Shown one piece after another: positions 12,881-24,470 of a stretch of DNA of 64,000 bases. Under the pieces are notes generated by a model that was not told the origin of the DNA, did no database searches, and saw only the letters and a list, made by a program, of their open reading frames with translations. Source of the DNA: Saturnia japonica (lineage: Eukaryota > Arthropoda > Insecta > Lepidoptera > Saturniidae); contig CM065320.1 of assembly GCA_033032175.1 (NCBI GenBank), forward strand, positions 1,488,001 to 1,552,000, written 5' to 3'. A program made the translations under genes and the position numbers. Within the stretch, counting starts at the first letter, position 1, and every line of letters starts with the position of its first letter.

Positions 12881-14468
12881 TTAATGATAATTGGTGTTAA
12901 TTTAAGTAGATAGTCCAAATTTATAGGTAATGTACAACTTTTAATAAAGAAAAATAGATATATTGAATTTTTTAAACTAATTCTGAATCGTATTTTTCAA
13001 AGATAATGAAAACGAAGCGGTAGGGTAAATCAGGGGTAACTTTATTAATCGATACCTGTAGCATTCAGGTCGAAAATAAACCTACAGATTGATGATTTCA
13101 CCTCAATACAATGTCATCAAAGTATGAAACTTTCATCACCAAATATCTGTTGAACGGGGACGCCCGGGGTCAAGGTGTAAGGTCCTAAGGGTTCATTACC
13201 ACCACAGTAACGATATGTATAAGTTTCAGCTTTACAACTCAAAACACAAAAAAGTTATGACGAAAAGAAAATCCATTTTCATACATTTGAAATTTACAAG
13301 TCCATATTATATGGTGTAGAAGGTACAAATAAAGCTTGAAATTGCTAAATTATACAATGATATGACTGTTTTGATAAAACTGTATACTTAAAACTATGAA
13401 ATAACATTTAATTTTTCTAAAATCCTTTGAAAGGGAGGCTCCGATTTCAGTCCAATGTGCGGCGCGGCGCGGCGGCGGCAGCATTGCGTAGTACACGCGA
13501 GCGCAGCCGCGAGCACATCTTGCCGTTAATAATTTTCTTGACGGCAGTAATAGTAACTGTGCACATTCGTCAACGGTTTCTAGTAAATTATAATAGATGT
13601 ATATCGGAAAATTTGAAAAAGAATTACACATGCAGACAGAACTACAGACTTATTAACATAAATGTCGCGTACCTAGCAATGCTTCTTTGCCGATATGAAC
13701 GTTGCAGTAGAGGTGATGATCTGTGGATACGACGGGCTGTATCGAGGGCTCCCCACCGGATTCCATTAATTTTAGTTTCGCTGTCAAATCTTGAACATCT
13801 GCAAATAACCATAATACCACTTAATTTGTACAGATATATACCATATGTGTACTAAGTTTCGTTTGTGGTTTAGATGTATAGCAGAGATAAATAACAATTA
13901 TGTATAGTACAAAATGTAGGTACAGATGTGAACAATAATTATTTATGTATAGTTTGCCAGTTTGAATTATTGCGGACAAACTTTTTAATATTATTATTAG
14001 CCTGGTTGGAGTTTTTGGCGGGATCTTCATGTGATGGGTTTTTATTTCAATTCATAAGCTTTTGTTATTTGCCCCTTCTTCTTCTTCCTACCTTACCACT
14101 TACTTACTTACCATTATCGAGTGAATATAGAGTGTCCTGTCTTATGACAGCGTCAGTATCCTAATAAAATGTATGTATGTTAGAACTTTCTAGGGAGTTT
14201 TTGTGGCATCTCAGAATTCATGGTATTTCCAATCCATTACACTTGTGCACAATAGCCAAGCTTTATTATGCAAAATGCCACCCGTATGACACAATATAGG
14301 TTCAAACAACACAAATTTATGAATAATAAACCAAAAACCACTATATGACAGTTTGAGAACCCGCCAAAAACTTCAGTTATTTGCTCCCATATTATGTAAA
14401 TTTTGGCGGCATTTTACATGACGTACCTAGTTTAGTTATTGTACAAGTAAGAAAGATAATCCCTACCG

Positions 14469-14663
14469 TCCTACTAATTGTGAAAGTTTGCATGTTTGTT
14501 ACTCAATCACGCAAAAACGGCTGAACAAATTTGGATAAAATTAGGCACATAGATAGTTTATAACTTGTATTAACACATAGAATGCTTTTTTCCTGGTTAT
14601 TCTTCATTTCTCTCCGAACCCAAATTTGAAGTCCACGCAGACGAAGTCGCGGGCAGTAGCTAA
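14469..14663 (+). mobile_element. Helitron-like family B copy
   Basis: Starts TCCTACTAAT, continues gtgaaagtttgcatgtttg and ends gacgaagtcgcgggcagtagCTAA. The TC start, 3' hairpin and CTRR end fit a short non-autonomous Helitron. Confidence 0.6.
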
Positions 14664-14916
14664 TTAATAAGAACTATGAACATGTATTTTAAGTCGCTAC
14701 AAAAACTCCCTGGAATGTTTTAACATGGGAGCCGTCCGAGTCTTCTTGTCAGTGCTATGTTTGAACATTACAAGAATAATATAATAATAATAATAAGTAA
14801 TAAAAAATTATATTCACATGACATTCGCCGAATAGTGGATAAACACAGTTGCCATTGAATAAAAACAAAAAGAAGATAAATTGTATTAGTGCGTGTATCC
14901 GTGTATTTATTAATTA

Positions 14917-15074
14917 CTAGCTGGTACCCGCGACTTCGTCTGCGTATTATTGGATATACACAGACTGATCTCGGAACACGACAAACCAAAAAAAATCGCC
15001 GTTTTACCGTGATTGAGTAACAAACATCCAAACATCTAAACATACACACTTTCACATTTATTATATTAGTAGGA
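14917..15074 (-). mobile_element. Helitron-like family B copy, reverse orientation
   Basis: Read on the minus strand it starts TCCTACTAATATAATAAA and ends ...cgaagtcgcgggtaccagCTAG at 14917-14920. It is the same family as 14469-14663. Confidence 0.6.
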
Positions 15075-16162
15075 TAATTAGATTTAATCATAATATTTGT
15101 AACATTTTCGACATTAACAGAGAAAGTCGTACATAATGAGCTCTACACACGAATCATTAAAATTTCATGTAGAGACGAAATAACCGTTAGCTATTGTTAC
15201 GTTGTCCGCAGTCCGCAAGGCAGGTCAAAATTAGTAGCGCATATGTTCAAACAAACCAGTATTGTTTACATAGTCTGCAAGCGTGCTCACCGCTCGACTC
15301 CAAAGCGGTCTGGTTCTACCAACTGAGATTTCCTAAACAACCGTACATTTAGATTTTCTGTTTCCTTTTAACACTTCATAATTTATTCTTACCTGCGCGT
15401 ATGTAATTTATACTGATTGGTAGACAAATTAGGTCAATAATGGTTGTTAATAGGCGTGTATTTGTTTTAAAAAACATTGTTCACGGTGGTCTGCCCTACG
15501 AGGCACGTAGCAACATAGTTTTTACTGCCCAAAGTATATAAGCATTTTAAAGTAGACTACCCACGTCATGCGTCCTACAAAAGTGTTATTATTCCCGTAG
15601 CGTCATCAATGTCTGGATAATAAAACGACACAATTTGGAGGTCGCTCGATCAGATCGCTTGTCGTGAATAAATAAAAAGTATATAGGTAATTTATGCTCG
15701 GTTGAACATGTTTACAAAGCGCGAATCTTGAATTTATTAGCTTCTGGATTCTTGTAAGCGATTATAATTTTTTTGTGTACGAACCGTTACGGGCAATTTA
15801 TTCCGAATACCTACTTCAATTTGTTCTATATTTGAATGTAAGTAATGATATCTGAGTAGGTAGTTAAATTCTGAAAGTCTTGCTGCAACGTATACTGAAT
15901 GCTGTATAGTTGTTGTTGAAAGTTGAGCCTTTAAAAGAAACGAAGATTAGAAGAAGAAATTATAAATTTTCTACAAAACGTGCCAACTGAACTGATATAC
16001 CATATTATGGTAACATAGGTATTTATAGTAAAAAAAGTAATACCTACTTATATAAGTTTCTTTCCTAGAATCGATACAGAAAGTAAAACAAGCTCTTGAG
16101 CATTATGATATTAGTTGTTATGAGTATTTATAAAACTTCCCTTATTATTATTTGTTACTAAC

Positions 16163-16640
16163 CTGACGTTAGCGCGCTCTTCAGCACCTTCCATTGTTTC
16201 GCATGGTACAAAGACAATACTATCACCACGAGGAAGAAAACAACACAGCCACTCGCGGCCAGTGTCAGACTGGTCGTCTGCATGTCCCACGTCCCTACAT
16301 CATCTTTACGTTCTTTCACTTCACTATCGTAGTCCACATATTCGTAGTATTCATAATCACTGGAATTTCCACTAATTTCATTGTCTTTCCTTGATCGTCG
16401 CGGTGTGTTAAACGGCCAGATTTTGACCTCGTAAAGAAACTGGCAGACCGTATCTCGATGTATCTCGCAGGGGTATTTGACGGCGAGTCGAAGGTCGGGG
16501 TCGCATTTCGTGCAGGGTATGCACAATTCACGTTGCCGATCCCACCAGCTTTGGCCCCGTTTGCAAACCTCGCTTCCCCACACGGACCAGAGTGCCAGCG
16601 TAGCCACCAGCAACCACAGTTGGTATATATCTCCTCGCAT
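16163..16640 (-). CDS. wgn: Wengen-like TNF receptor, first coding exon
   Basis: Encodes the first about 160 residues of a type I membrane receptor for Eiger-type TNF ligands. It shows a signal peptide (about 1-23, LWLLVATLALWSVWG) and one TNFR cysteine-rich domain with six cysteines at 26, 40, 43, 46, 58 and 66. A Tyr/Asp/Glu-rich stalk follows (about 83-120), then one membrane span (about 124-144) and a basic start of the cytoplasmic tail (KQWKVLKSALTS). The exon ends in a clear donor, tcag|gttagt, at 16163/16162, phase 1. In the raw frame a stop follows at once in the intron. The tail exons lie leftward and were not firmly found; see the candidate at 5394-5482. One cysteine-rich domain fits both insect TNFRs, but the six-cysteine WWDR..CIPC..C pattern favours wengen over grindelwald. 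Confidence 0.8.
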
Positions 16641-17095
16641 TACCTTTAAAAGGGATGAATATTATATATACATATATTTATAATTATTTGTCCAGCCCTG
16701 ACTGATTCATAAACGCACAGCTCCAACAACTGTGGCTAGGACAGTCAAAATTTTCATGCGGGGTCTTTTTACACTCTAGGTGAGCACTAAAGCAGGATTT
16801 TTGTAATTTCAACCCTGAGTTGGTGAAATAGGGGATGAAAGTTTGTATGAAAATCCGTCATTTTTGAAGATGGATTTATGAAATTTAGTATTTAGCAATT
16901 GACTTAGTAGTAATTAACAAGTAAAAAAGATGAGACATAAACATAACATAACTCAACTATGATGCAAGCGAAGCTGCAGGAAAAGCGCTAGTTTATATAT
17001 TCAGTAATAAAAAAGTTATCAACAGGGATGACGAGTTCACTGAAAACTGAACAACAAGTATTTTAGTTGTGAAAATTTATAAACATTTCTGTTCT

Positions 17096-17573
17096 TCTAT
17101 ATTTATATAATTGAAGTGTCTGTTTGTAATGTTAAAATATCAGCTTATTATTAAATGCATATGAAAGATATAGGTTAACTATAACAAAAACCCGTTTTTA
17201 AAATTTGTCTGTTTGTCTGTGTGTTCCGGGTAATCTCCGAATCGGTTGGACCGATTTTGACGGGACTTTCACTGGCAGATAGCTGATGTTATAAGGAGTA
17301 CTTTTATTTTAGAAAAAGAATCAGGGTTACGCGCAAATGAAATAAAAACCGTAATGGTGAATCAATTCGGGCGCTTAAATGACTTACGCTGAGTAAATCA
17401 TAAGAGATATAGTAAATTAATGTGCATAATAAAAAAGTCAGGGAGAGTATACGTCTATCTTCTAAGAAACACCCACAATAAGCATTTTTGTCTTTAAAAT
17501 AGCCGGGAGCAGTGCAGCAAGCTTCGCGCGGGCATTCTGTAGTCCACGTGAGCGAAGTCACGGGCACAGCTAG
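17096..17573 (+). mobile_element. Helitron-like family A, nearly full copy
   Basis: Begins TCTATATTTATATAATTG. The 3' end has a perfect 5-bp hairpin, CGTGA-gcgaag-TCACG (17547-17562), followed seven bases later by CTAG (17570-17573) and T. A hairpin just before CTRR and insertion before T are Helitron hallmarks. Confidence 0.75.
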
Positions 17574-17856
17574 TAATTAATAAAAATACTACATAATTTG
17601 CGAAGCTATTTTCACCAATTCAGTATTAATCTTTATCCAGTTATACATATATGTTAGTTAGCTCTGCAATTTAATGTAGATTAAAATAATACTCTACATT
17701 TTTAGCTAAGTTCAGTTTAGTTGTGTCAAAATGTATGCAACTTTCAATTTTAAATCTGGTTTTTAGGATTTAAATATGATTTAAGGTTTAGTTCCAAGCC
17801 GCTCTAAATCATGCTTATTTGTACATAAAATACACCACTTTGTAGTATATATAAAA

Positions 17857-18760
17857 CTAGCTGTGCCCGCGGCTCCGCTCGCGTGGATTACAGATTTCCG
17901 TCGATCGAGCACAAGCGCGAATTGTGCTACCTCGCGCGCTGCTCCCAATTATTTTAAAGAAAAGAATGCTTATTGTGGGTGATCTTAGAAAATAGACATA
18001 TTATGCTCTCGCTGACTTTTTTGTAGGTTTTTAATATCTAGAATTATGTCGTACATTCATTTGATATATACAATATGTATTAAAAACCCCGTCGAATCAG
18101 AAAAGGGTATATAGGTACCCCAATGACATTACAAAAATAATATCAAATTTTTATTTAATATGAAAATAAAAATGTTATTGCAATTTAAAATTAACATATT
18201 TAGTTTCTCTAAAATGTAGCAAATTTTTAAAACGTGAACACCTTCGCCAGCCCCGGCGAGGCGCGGCGGTACGTTTGATCGTATAGCGGCGGTACACTGC
18301 GCCTCGCCACCTATATTGCCATGCAAGTTTCCACATTTAACTAACTTTTTTTACATTTTATTACGGGTAATTTTTTTACTTATAATCTGAGATAGATAAT
18401 ACAAACAGAATATAATCTCGATACCTGATAACACATTCATCGATCCTCCGGGGTTTTTAATACATATTTTGTATCTTTTATGATTTTACTCAGCGTAAGC
18501 CATTTAAGCGCCCGAATTAATTCACCTTATCCAGTATTTTTTTTTTATTTGTGCGGAACCCTAATTCATATTCTAAGATAAAAGTATCATAAATAAGTTA
18601 CTCCTTATAACATCAGAGTTAGAGTTTTAACTACAAAATCCCGTCAAAACCGGTCTAACCATTTCGGAGATTACCGGGAAGAAACTGACAGACAACAATT
18701 TTCAAAATTGGCTTTTTGTTAAGTGTACGGTATATGCTTTCATATAAATGCATTTAGTAC
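17857..18760 (-). mobile_element. Helitron-like family A copy interrupted by a MITE
   Basis: Minus-strand copy whose CTAG end is at 17857-17860. Family sequence runs to 18070, is broken by the element at 18071-18471, and resumes to about 18760, where its 5' end is lost. Confidence 0.7.
18071..18471. mobile_element. TIR MITE inside a Helitron-like copy
   Basis: About 401 bp with inverted ends sharing TATGTATTAAAAACCCCG, inserted in the family A copy. TA occurs on both flanks. The centre has a CpG-rich block at 18235-18310. Confidence 0.6.
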
Positions 18761-18787
18761 CGCGTCTATCTAAGTAAGTTCGAATTT

Positions 18788-18925
18788 CTGCAATGAGCCT
18801 TAGCTTTCGGTGAAGGAATACATCGCGTCGTGATGAAAGCATAGCATGGTGGTAGGGCTTTTTGTAATGCTCACATGGCTAATTACCTCTCAAGTTCAAA
18901 ATCTCTCGCCAAGCATCTATAGGTG
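18788..18925 (+). repeat. tRNA-headed SINE family, body fragment
   Basis: Same block order as 29057-29300: gagccttagc, aaggaatacatcgcgtcgtg, ttttgtaatgctcacatggc, tctcaagttcaaaatctc. Confidence 0.6.
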
Positions 18926-20994
18926 TGTCAGCGTAAAAAAAAAATCACAGGCTTATTGTGGAATTCGGCAATCGACGCGCCACGCTGTCCGAACACGCTA
19001 TTAGTGAGCTATAATCGCATTATAATATAATTCGAGAAATTACTTTAAATGTTAAACAAAAAATATAAGTTTTAAAGAATTTTATTATAAATCTATTAAT
19101 TGGATTGGCTTGACTATTGTAATACTGGACCGTTTTCATTTAAAACTAGCTGGCCCGGGATGTTGTTATGGTGATACGCGGTCTTAGAAACATTTCAAGA
19201 ATAGGTATTTGTAAAATCTATTGCTGTCGCGCTGTGCCCAAGACCTCACTGAATAGAGAGCGAGAGTGACAACTGCAGTACGGACTGATTGATTATACCT
19301 AAGTAAAATTGACAAAAGCATAGTTTTATATTCCCCTGTATCCTCCTCCAAAACTGAGCCGATTTTAATATTTTTTTTCAATATAACATTAGAAAGACTT
19401 TGGCTATATCCGTATGTTTTTTTTTTTGTAGTCGTCAAATTTGTTTGCTGGAAGTCTGAACTTGACGGTAAAAAAGGGTAAATTACGTCATTTGAAAAGG
19501 CTCCTATTTTTTATAATAATTCATTTATGAAGAAAAAATCAAAACATAGATATCAAATCATAACATAGGATATGGTAGTGGTAGATATAATTTTTACGGT
19601 ATAAAATATTCCCACTAGTCTCCGCTAGGAGTAATAGTGTTCTCTGACCATTATCCAGGAAGGAAACAGGGGCATACGTTTGTATGGGTAAAACACTGCC
19701 CGCGTTTTCTCTTCTTACACCCTTTCCACCTTCCTTCCCTGACCAGATCCTTTTCTTTAAAACCTTTTCAGGATCAAAACGAATATTATTATTATTATAT
19801 GTATTAGAATAATAATATATTGCGTATATATATCATTCGAATCATGACTTATGAGTTATGATCATGAGTTCATAAAAAAATCAAACAGAAAAAAGCAATT
19901 TCAATTTATGCAAAATTTTTCAATTATCCGGGTAATTTTTCAAATTTTTGTTTCCCTAAAAATCCTATTCGGATTTATATCTAATATCATTAAAAAAAAT
20001 TATGTAGTGAAATCGGTCTATCCGTTCTCAACTGATGCGCCTTTTACCAACGATCAGTATTTCATTTTTATATAAATAGATATTGACTTTATAACAGTAA
20101 ATTTTGTATAATTAAATACGCTTTTTATATACAAATACAACATTATTTTTCAGTCTAGTAATCTGGTTATTTATACTAGCATTGAATAACTTCAATATAC
20201 TAATAAACGTAAAAATATTTACCTTGCTCCTTAACTTCATGTATGCAGCCTACGTATCCACTAACGACCACATCTCAGTAATTACATTTATTAGGAAGCT
20301 CACTTTCACCGGTATCAAATTTAGTTGCACCGTAAGATTTATTATACATATATAATAATATGTCCTTTATTGAATCCATCAATACACGAACTTATATTTT
20401 ATGTTGAACACTAAACTGTTTTTTAATGTGTGTGTATTAAAGTTGCGACGTTACACGGCGTTTGTCGCTTCGAGAACACTGCGTCAGTCTGAGAAGTCTG
20501 AGCCGCGCCGGATCACTGGCCTGGCCGCGGAGCGCGGGAGTTGAATCAGGGATGATGATAGTGGCCCAATTTTCCTGGTACAAATGTCGCTAAAAGTTGG
20601 TAAAAAGAGCTCGTACCCTCAAGCAATGCTTGAGCCTTGATCGATATTAAAAGTTGGTATTATTGCGTACCAGAATAATGTTTACCTGGTACATTGTACA
20701 ACACCCTGAAGTCTGGTATTTGTACCAGAGTGGTACGTCTACATCCCTGGTTGTGTTCGAATTTGAATCGCAGCCAAAACAGTTCGTGCTAGGGATGAGC
20801 TATAACAGGTAAAATAAAATACCTGTTACTCCTGTTCCTGTTTCAGAGAAATAACAGTTTCAGTAACCTGTTCCTAAATAACAGCACGTTAAGCTTTAGT
20901 AGGGATATAATATGTAGTAACACTTGTAACCATCAAGTAACCATAAGTAGAGATCAACAACTCGAAATCGTATGCTCTATCGGCCTAACATATA

Positions 20995-21115
20995 ATAAAA
21001 GAACGTATAAATCAATCCATCAATCAAACCATTAATCAATCCATCAATAAATCTGATCTATCAATCCATCAATGCACGGATCAGTCCATCAACCAATCCA
21101 TCAATCAATTTATTA
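20995..21115. repeat. ATCAATCC-type microsatellite
   Basis: Imperfect tandem array of ATCAATCC / ATCAATAA units, about 120 bp. Confidence 0.85.
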
Positions 21116-22996
21116 CGGGAAGAGACTAGCGTTTGAGATACAGGCTCGGCCTAGTTCAGACACTAGGTTTCATTAATAAGAACAAAAATATTGTATTTCC
21201 TAGAAATAAGCCTCATAGTTTTGTATCTTATTATGGTCAAATAAAGTTATTATTATTATCAATAATTTATAATTACGCTAGAATACAGGACAGCATGTTC
21301 CAAACAGACACAGTAACACTCTCTGGAATGGATGCATAAGAACAGCCATTAGGCAAATAACATACTAAATATTAAAATATAGTAACAGCTTTTTCTGGTA
21401 TTAGATAACAGTTCCAAACTGTTACTTGTAAATACCTGTTATTTTAACCTGTTCCGATAAATACGCCTCACTCCTAGTCCGTGCTTCGTAAACTGTTTTT
21501 GGACGCATATCCTTTTTCCTCCGCTAATAAATTAATCATGTTACCGAATACTTACCAATACAACAAGGATAGGTTTTTTTTTAAATATCTTAGCTACTTT
21601 AAAATATACACTTAGTTATCTTAGACCCTTGTGGAAATATGTTAATTACTATGCAGCTTAACTGTTGTACCTAGTCATGCAAACATCGACACTCGATAGA
21701 AAGAATTACAGAACAAAACCTTGTTAGGGAGAAGTCCAACCCAGTAGTTATATGAAATGTAACTTGACGTCGCTGCGTCGTCTTAACTGCATAGAATCGA
21801 ATCACAACTCGAGTTCATAAATAATAATATCTTGTGGGGTTACTGTAAAGATGAAGTAGGTATACGAAACCAGCTACGACATCGTTGAATGTCTACCTAT
21901 TAACAGCAATATCCATCATTTTAAAGCAATTCACCTCTTGACAATAATACATACATTACTTAATGCAACTGTGAAATATATTTAATAACCAAGCCCAATG
22001 AAACTGTCAAAACCTCTAATGGCTCCAGGGCCCTTACGGCAAACAACATAGATATAATGTATGATATTAGAAGTTTGCGTATAATATCATTAGATATAAT
22101 TACAAAAATTTAAAAACATTAATTTATAATATACATTAATAGCTGGTACCCGTGACTTCGTCTGTGTATTATTGGATACACACTGAGTGATCCCGTAACG
22201 CAAGAAATTAATAGAAAATCAGTTTTAGGCTTAGGCTCACGATTCCTAACATCTCGCTTTATTACTGTATGTTAACCAACTGATCTCTGAACAGGATAAA
22301 CCGAAAACAATTTAAAAAAAAAAATCTGGATAGGGACACCCTAATCACCTAGCGAGAGGTATTAAATATTTTTTACGACCTGTTCTCATACCTACCAAAT
22401 ATACATTAAAAAAAATTATAAAAATCGGCCCAGCCATTTCGAAGTAGTGCGAACACAAACACCGTGACACGAGATTTTTATATATGATATTTTGTCATTA
22501 TTAAAATAGTAAACAAAAATCTATGTACTATATTCAACAAAAATTGTACGTGCAACCTTTACATACGGTTAAAGTGAAACTTATTTGAATTGAATATTAT
22601 ATATAAATTGACAATATAATTTAATCAGAACGCCTCAAAGCATTACTTTTGAACTTTGATTAATGGTGGGGCATTTGATTCGACACGACGACTTATTAAA
22701 ACGATAATAGAAGGAAAAAATTAAGGAAGGAGGAAGAGAGGAAGACAAGGAAGACATATATTCAACAAGTGAAAGAAATAATTGGCATCGTGTCGTATCA
22801 CGATATCAAAGGTAAGGCACAGTGTTTGGAGAGCTGGAGATTGCTTCACCGACAAGAACACCACCGCTCTTAAATTTTATGATGATGTATAGTTTTTAAA
22901 ATGCAACGTCGGTAATTCCACCTTGGTTAAATAAATAATTTGCCGACGGCCAGCCATAGAATAGCTTATTGGTCGGTGTTGTTCCCCTCCCGTGCC

Positions 22997-23030
22997 TATA
23001 AAGAGGGTAGCACTTACGGTGGTCAGCCTA
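22997..23030 (+). promoter_or_regulatory. TATA plus initiator core-promoter-like block
   Basis: TATAAAG at 22997-23003 and TCAGC at 23023-23027 are spaced about 28 bp. AATAAA follows at about 23061-23066. This is the order expected in an LTR (U3 promoter, then R with a poly(A) signal), so it may mark a decayed solo LTR. No LTR ends were found. Confidence 0.3.
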
Positions 23031-24140
23031 TAACTTTACAAATACGACTGTAACTAAACTCAATAAATATCCATATAAGGTGCTAAAGCAGAAAAAAATT
23101 TGGCAATCACACGCGGTAGAAGTGAACCCTTCAAAAAAGATAAAAATATCTTCCTTAAAATATGTTTTTAGAAATCCTTAACCAGCGGTACTCCAACTAA
23201 CTATCATTCCTACTGTACATAAAACAGTGCATACAAGTCGGGTCGACATACCGCTAAGCTAATTCGACGACGGTCATAGTCGTGAAAATCAGGACTTGCA
23301 TTAGGTAATCGTGTATAATATATTGCATCTCCTTCTCTTGTAGAGTAAATTTTATAAATGTATACAAAAAATAAATGGTGCAAAATTATGAAAAGAATAG
23401 AATCTTCATGAGACATATATGTACGGTATTGCTGTGATTAATTCCATTACACGCATTTTCGAGTCTTTATGTAAGATTCTATGGAATGTTGAAAAAGTAA
23501 TTTACAATATCTAGATTTATTTCCAGCGGCGAAAATTATATGAGGAAGTTTGAGACGGACCCCCTTGACCTCCCTGAACTCTCAGAACCTTTAAATTCAG
23601 GCGACTTGGTTTAAGATCCAACCCTAGGGTGGTAATGTGGAACGTATCTATTTAACTCATAATTTAAAAACAGCGCTATAGGATTTTTTGGCGGGATCTT
23701 GAAGTGACATGTTGTGGTTTCTATTTTTAATTCATTAACTTAGGTTTTTGATCCTATATTATGTAATATTGGTGGTGTTTTGCTTGATATAGTTTGGTTT
23801 TTGCGCATAAGTGAAGTGGATTATAAATATAAGCTGAAAGCATTAATTCTGAGGTCCCACAAAATCTTCCTATAAAGTTTTAACAAGGGAGCCACCATCT
23901 TGTTAGAATACTGAATTGCCATAACACATGACACTATAATTCACTCGATAATGGCAGTAATGGTCTTCATTAAAGAGGGCCGGTTGCTAAGTTACGAAGA
24001 AGAAGAAGAAACAGCGTTATAATCTAGCACTTTTTTTGGTCACACTTGTTTAGCGGAATCTAGCGTTTTTCTTGAAGTGATCTAGCGCCCAACACTCAAA
24101 CGGAGCTGGCAGTACTACAGCAGTGGACAAAACAAGTTTG

Positions 24141-24214
24141 GTGACGGTTGACACTGTTGACACGTTGACACTTAACTCAAGTGACTTGACAAGTTGACAC
24201 TTGACAGTTGACAA
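24141..24214. repeat. Degenerate TTGACA(C) repeat cluster upstream of stasimon
   Basis: Six or more GTTGACA/CTTGACA units in 74 bp, including TTGACAGTTGACA. It lies about 240 bp before the first coding exon of the TMEM41B gene, near where its transcription start should be. Confidence 0.5.
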
Positions 24215-24470
24215 TCATAATTCTTTATTTTTTGCTTTGCACAGACTTTGTATCTACTTACAAGTCGTTACAGTTACAGTGCAAATTTTGTATTCGCAAT
24301 TGAATTAATATGAAACATATATTTTGAGATCTAGGAGATAGTTAAGTTCTAAGTTCTGTTTTCATTTTATTTGAGAAGTAAGTAAAATAGTCAATGATTT
24401 ATAATAGTCACCAACCAAACCTGAGCAAAAAGATTTGTTTTTTTTTTATGCAGACAACAAAGGTTCAAAA

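Larger units (their letters stand above)
10597..13459 (-). mobile_element. Transib (RAG1-related) DNA transposon, non-autonomous relic with intact ends
   Basis: A 2,863-bp element whose two ends are inverted copies beginning CACATTGGACTGAAA, resembling the CACWATG heptamer-like start of Transib TIRs and RAG signal sequences. It is flanked on both sides by CGGCG (10592-10596 and 13460-13464), fitting the known Transib target duplication CGNCG. The arms are unusually long: about 574 bp on the left (10597-11170) and 578 bp on the right (12882-13459). Between them, on the minus strand, lies the C-terminal third of a Transib/RAG1-like transposase. A pogo-like MITE (11420-11588) sits inside. The N-terminal catalytic aspartates are absent, so the copy cannot move by itself. 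Confidence 0.88.
10147..13522 (+). mobile_element. Helitron-like family A copy split by the Transib insertion
   Basis: The 5' end is A|TCTATAG at 10147 and the body runs to 10596. The 3' part resumes at 13465 and ends in a degraded hairpin and terminus (gagcacatCTTG, 13511-13522; the family normally ends gggcacagCTAG). The two halves are separated exactly by the Transib element plus its 5-bp target duplication, so this Helitron is older than the Transib. Confidence 0.75.
13523..16162. other. Intronic repeats of wengen
   Basis: No coding exon recognised. It holds Helitron-like family B copies at 14469-14663 and 14917-15074. A tRNA-like fragment near 15265-15345 is discussed under rejected items. 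This is probably part of the long intron after the first wengen coding exon. Confidence 0.5.
16641..24453. other. Intergenic repeat-rich DNA between wengen and stasimon
   Basis: No supported protein gene. Contents include Helitron-like copies (17096-17573 and 17857-18760), a MITE (18071-18471), a SINE fragment (18788-18925), a tandem (ATCAATCC)n-like tract (20995-21115), a Helitron-like family B relative near 22139-22490, a promoter-like TATA/initiator block (22997-23030) and a TTGACA-rich cluster (24141-24214) just upstream of stasimon. Confidence 0.55.

Noticed and set aside
13427..13855. 142-codon plus-strand frame
   Set aside because: It begins inside the Transib end and runs through Helitron-like sequence. 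No conserved domain.
15265..15345. tRNA-like segment on the minus strand (CTCAGTTGGTAGAAC, CCGCT...AGCGG)
   Set aside because: The anticodon loop would be nine bases and no proper box B or acceptor stem pairs. More likely a SINE head relic than a tRNA gene.
20995..21115. Array-like repeats that might suggest CRISPR
   Set aside because: Simple eukaryotic microsatellite without unique spacers or cas genes.
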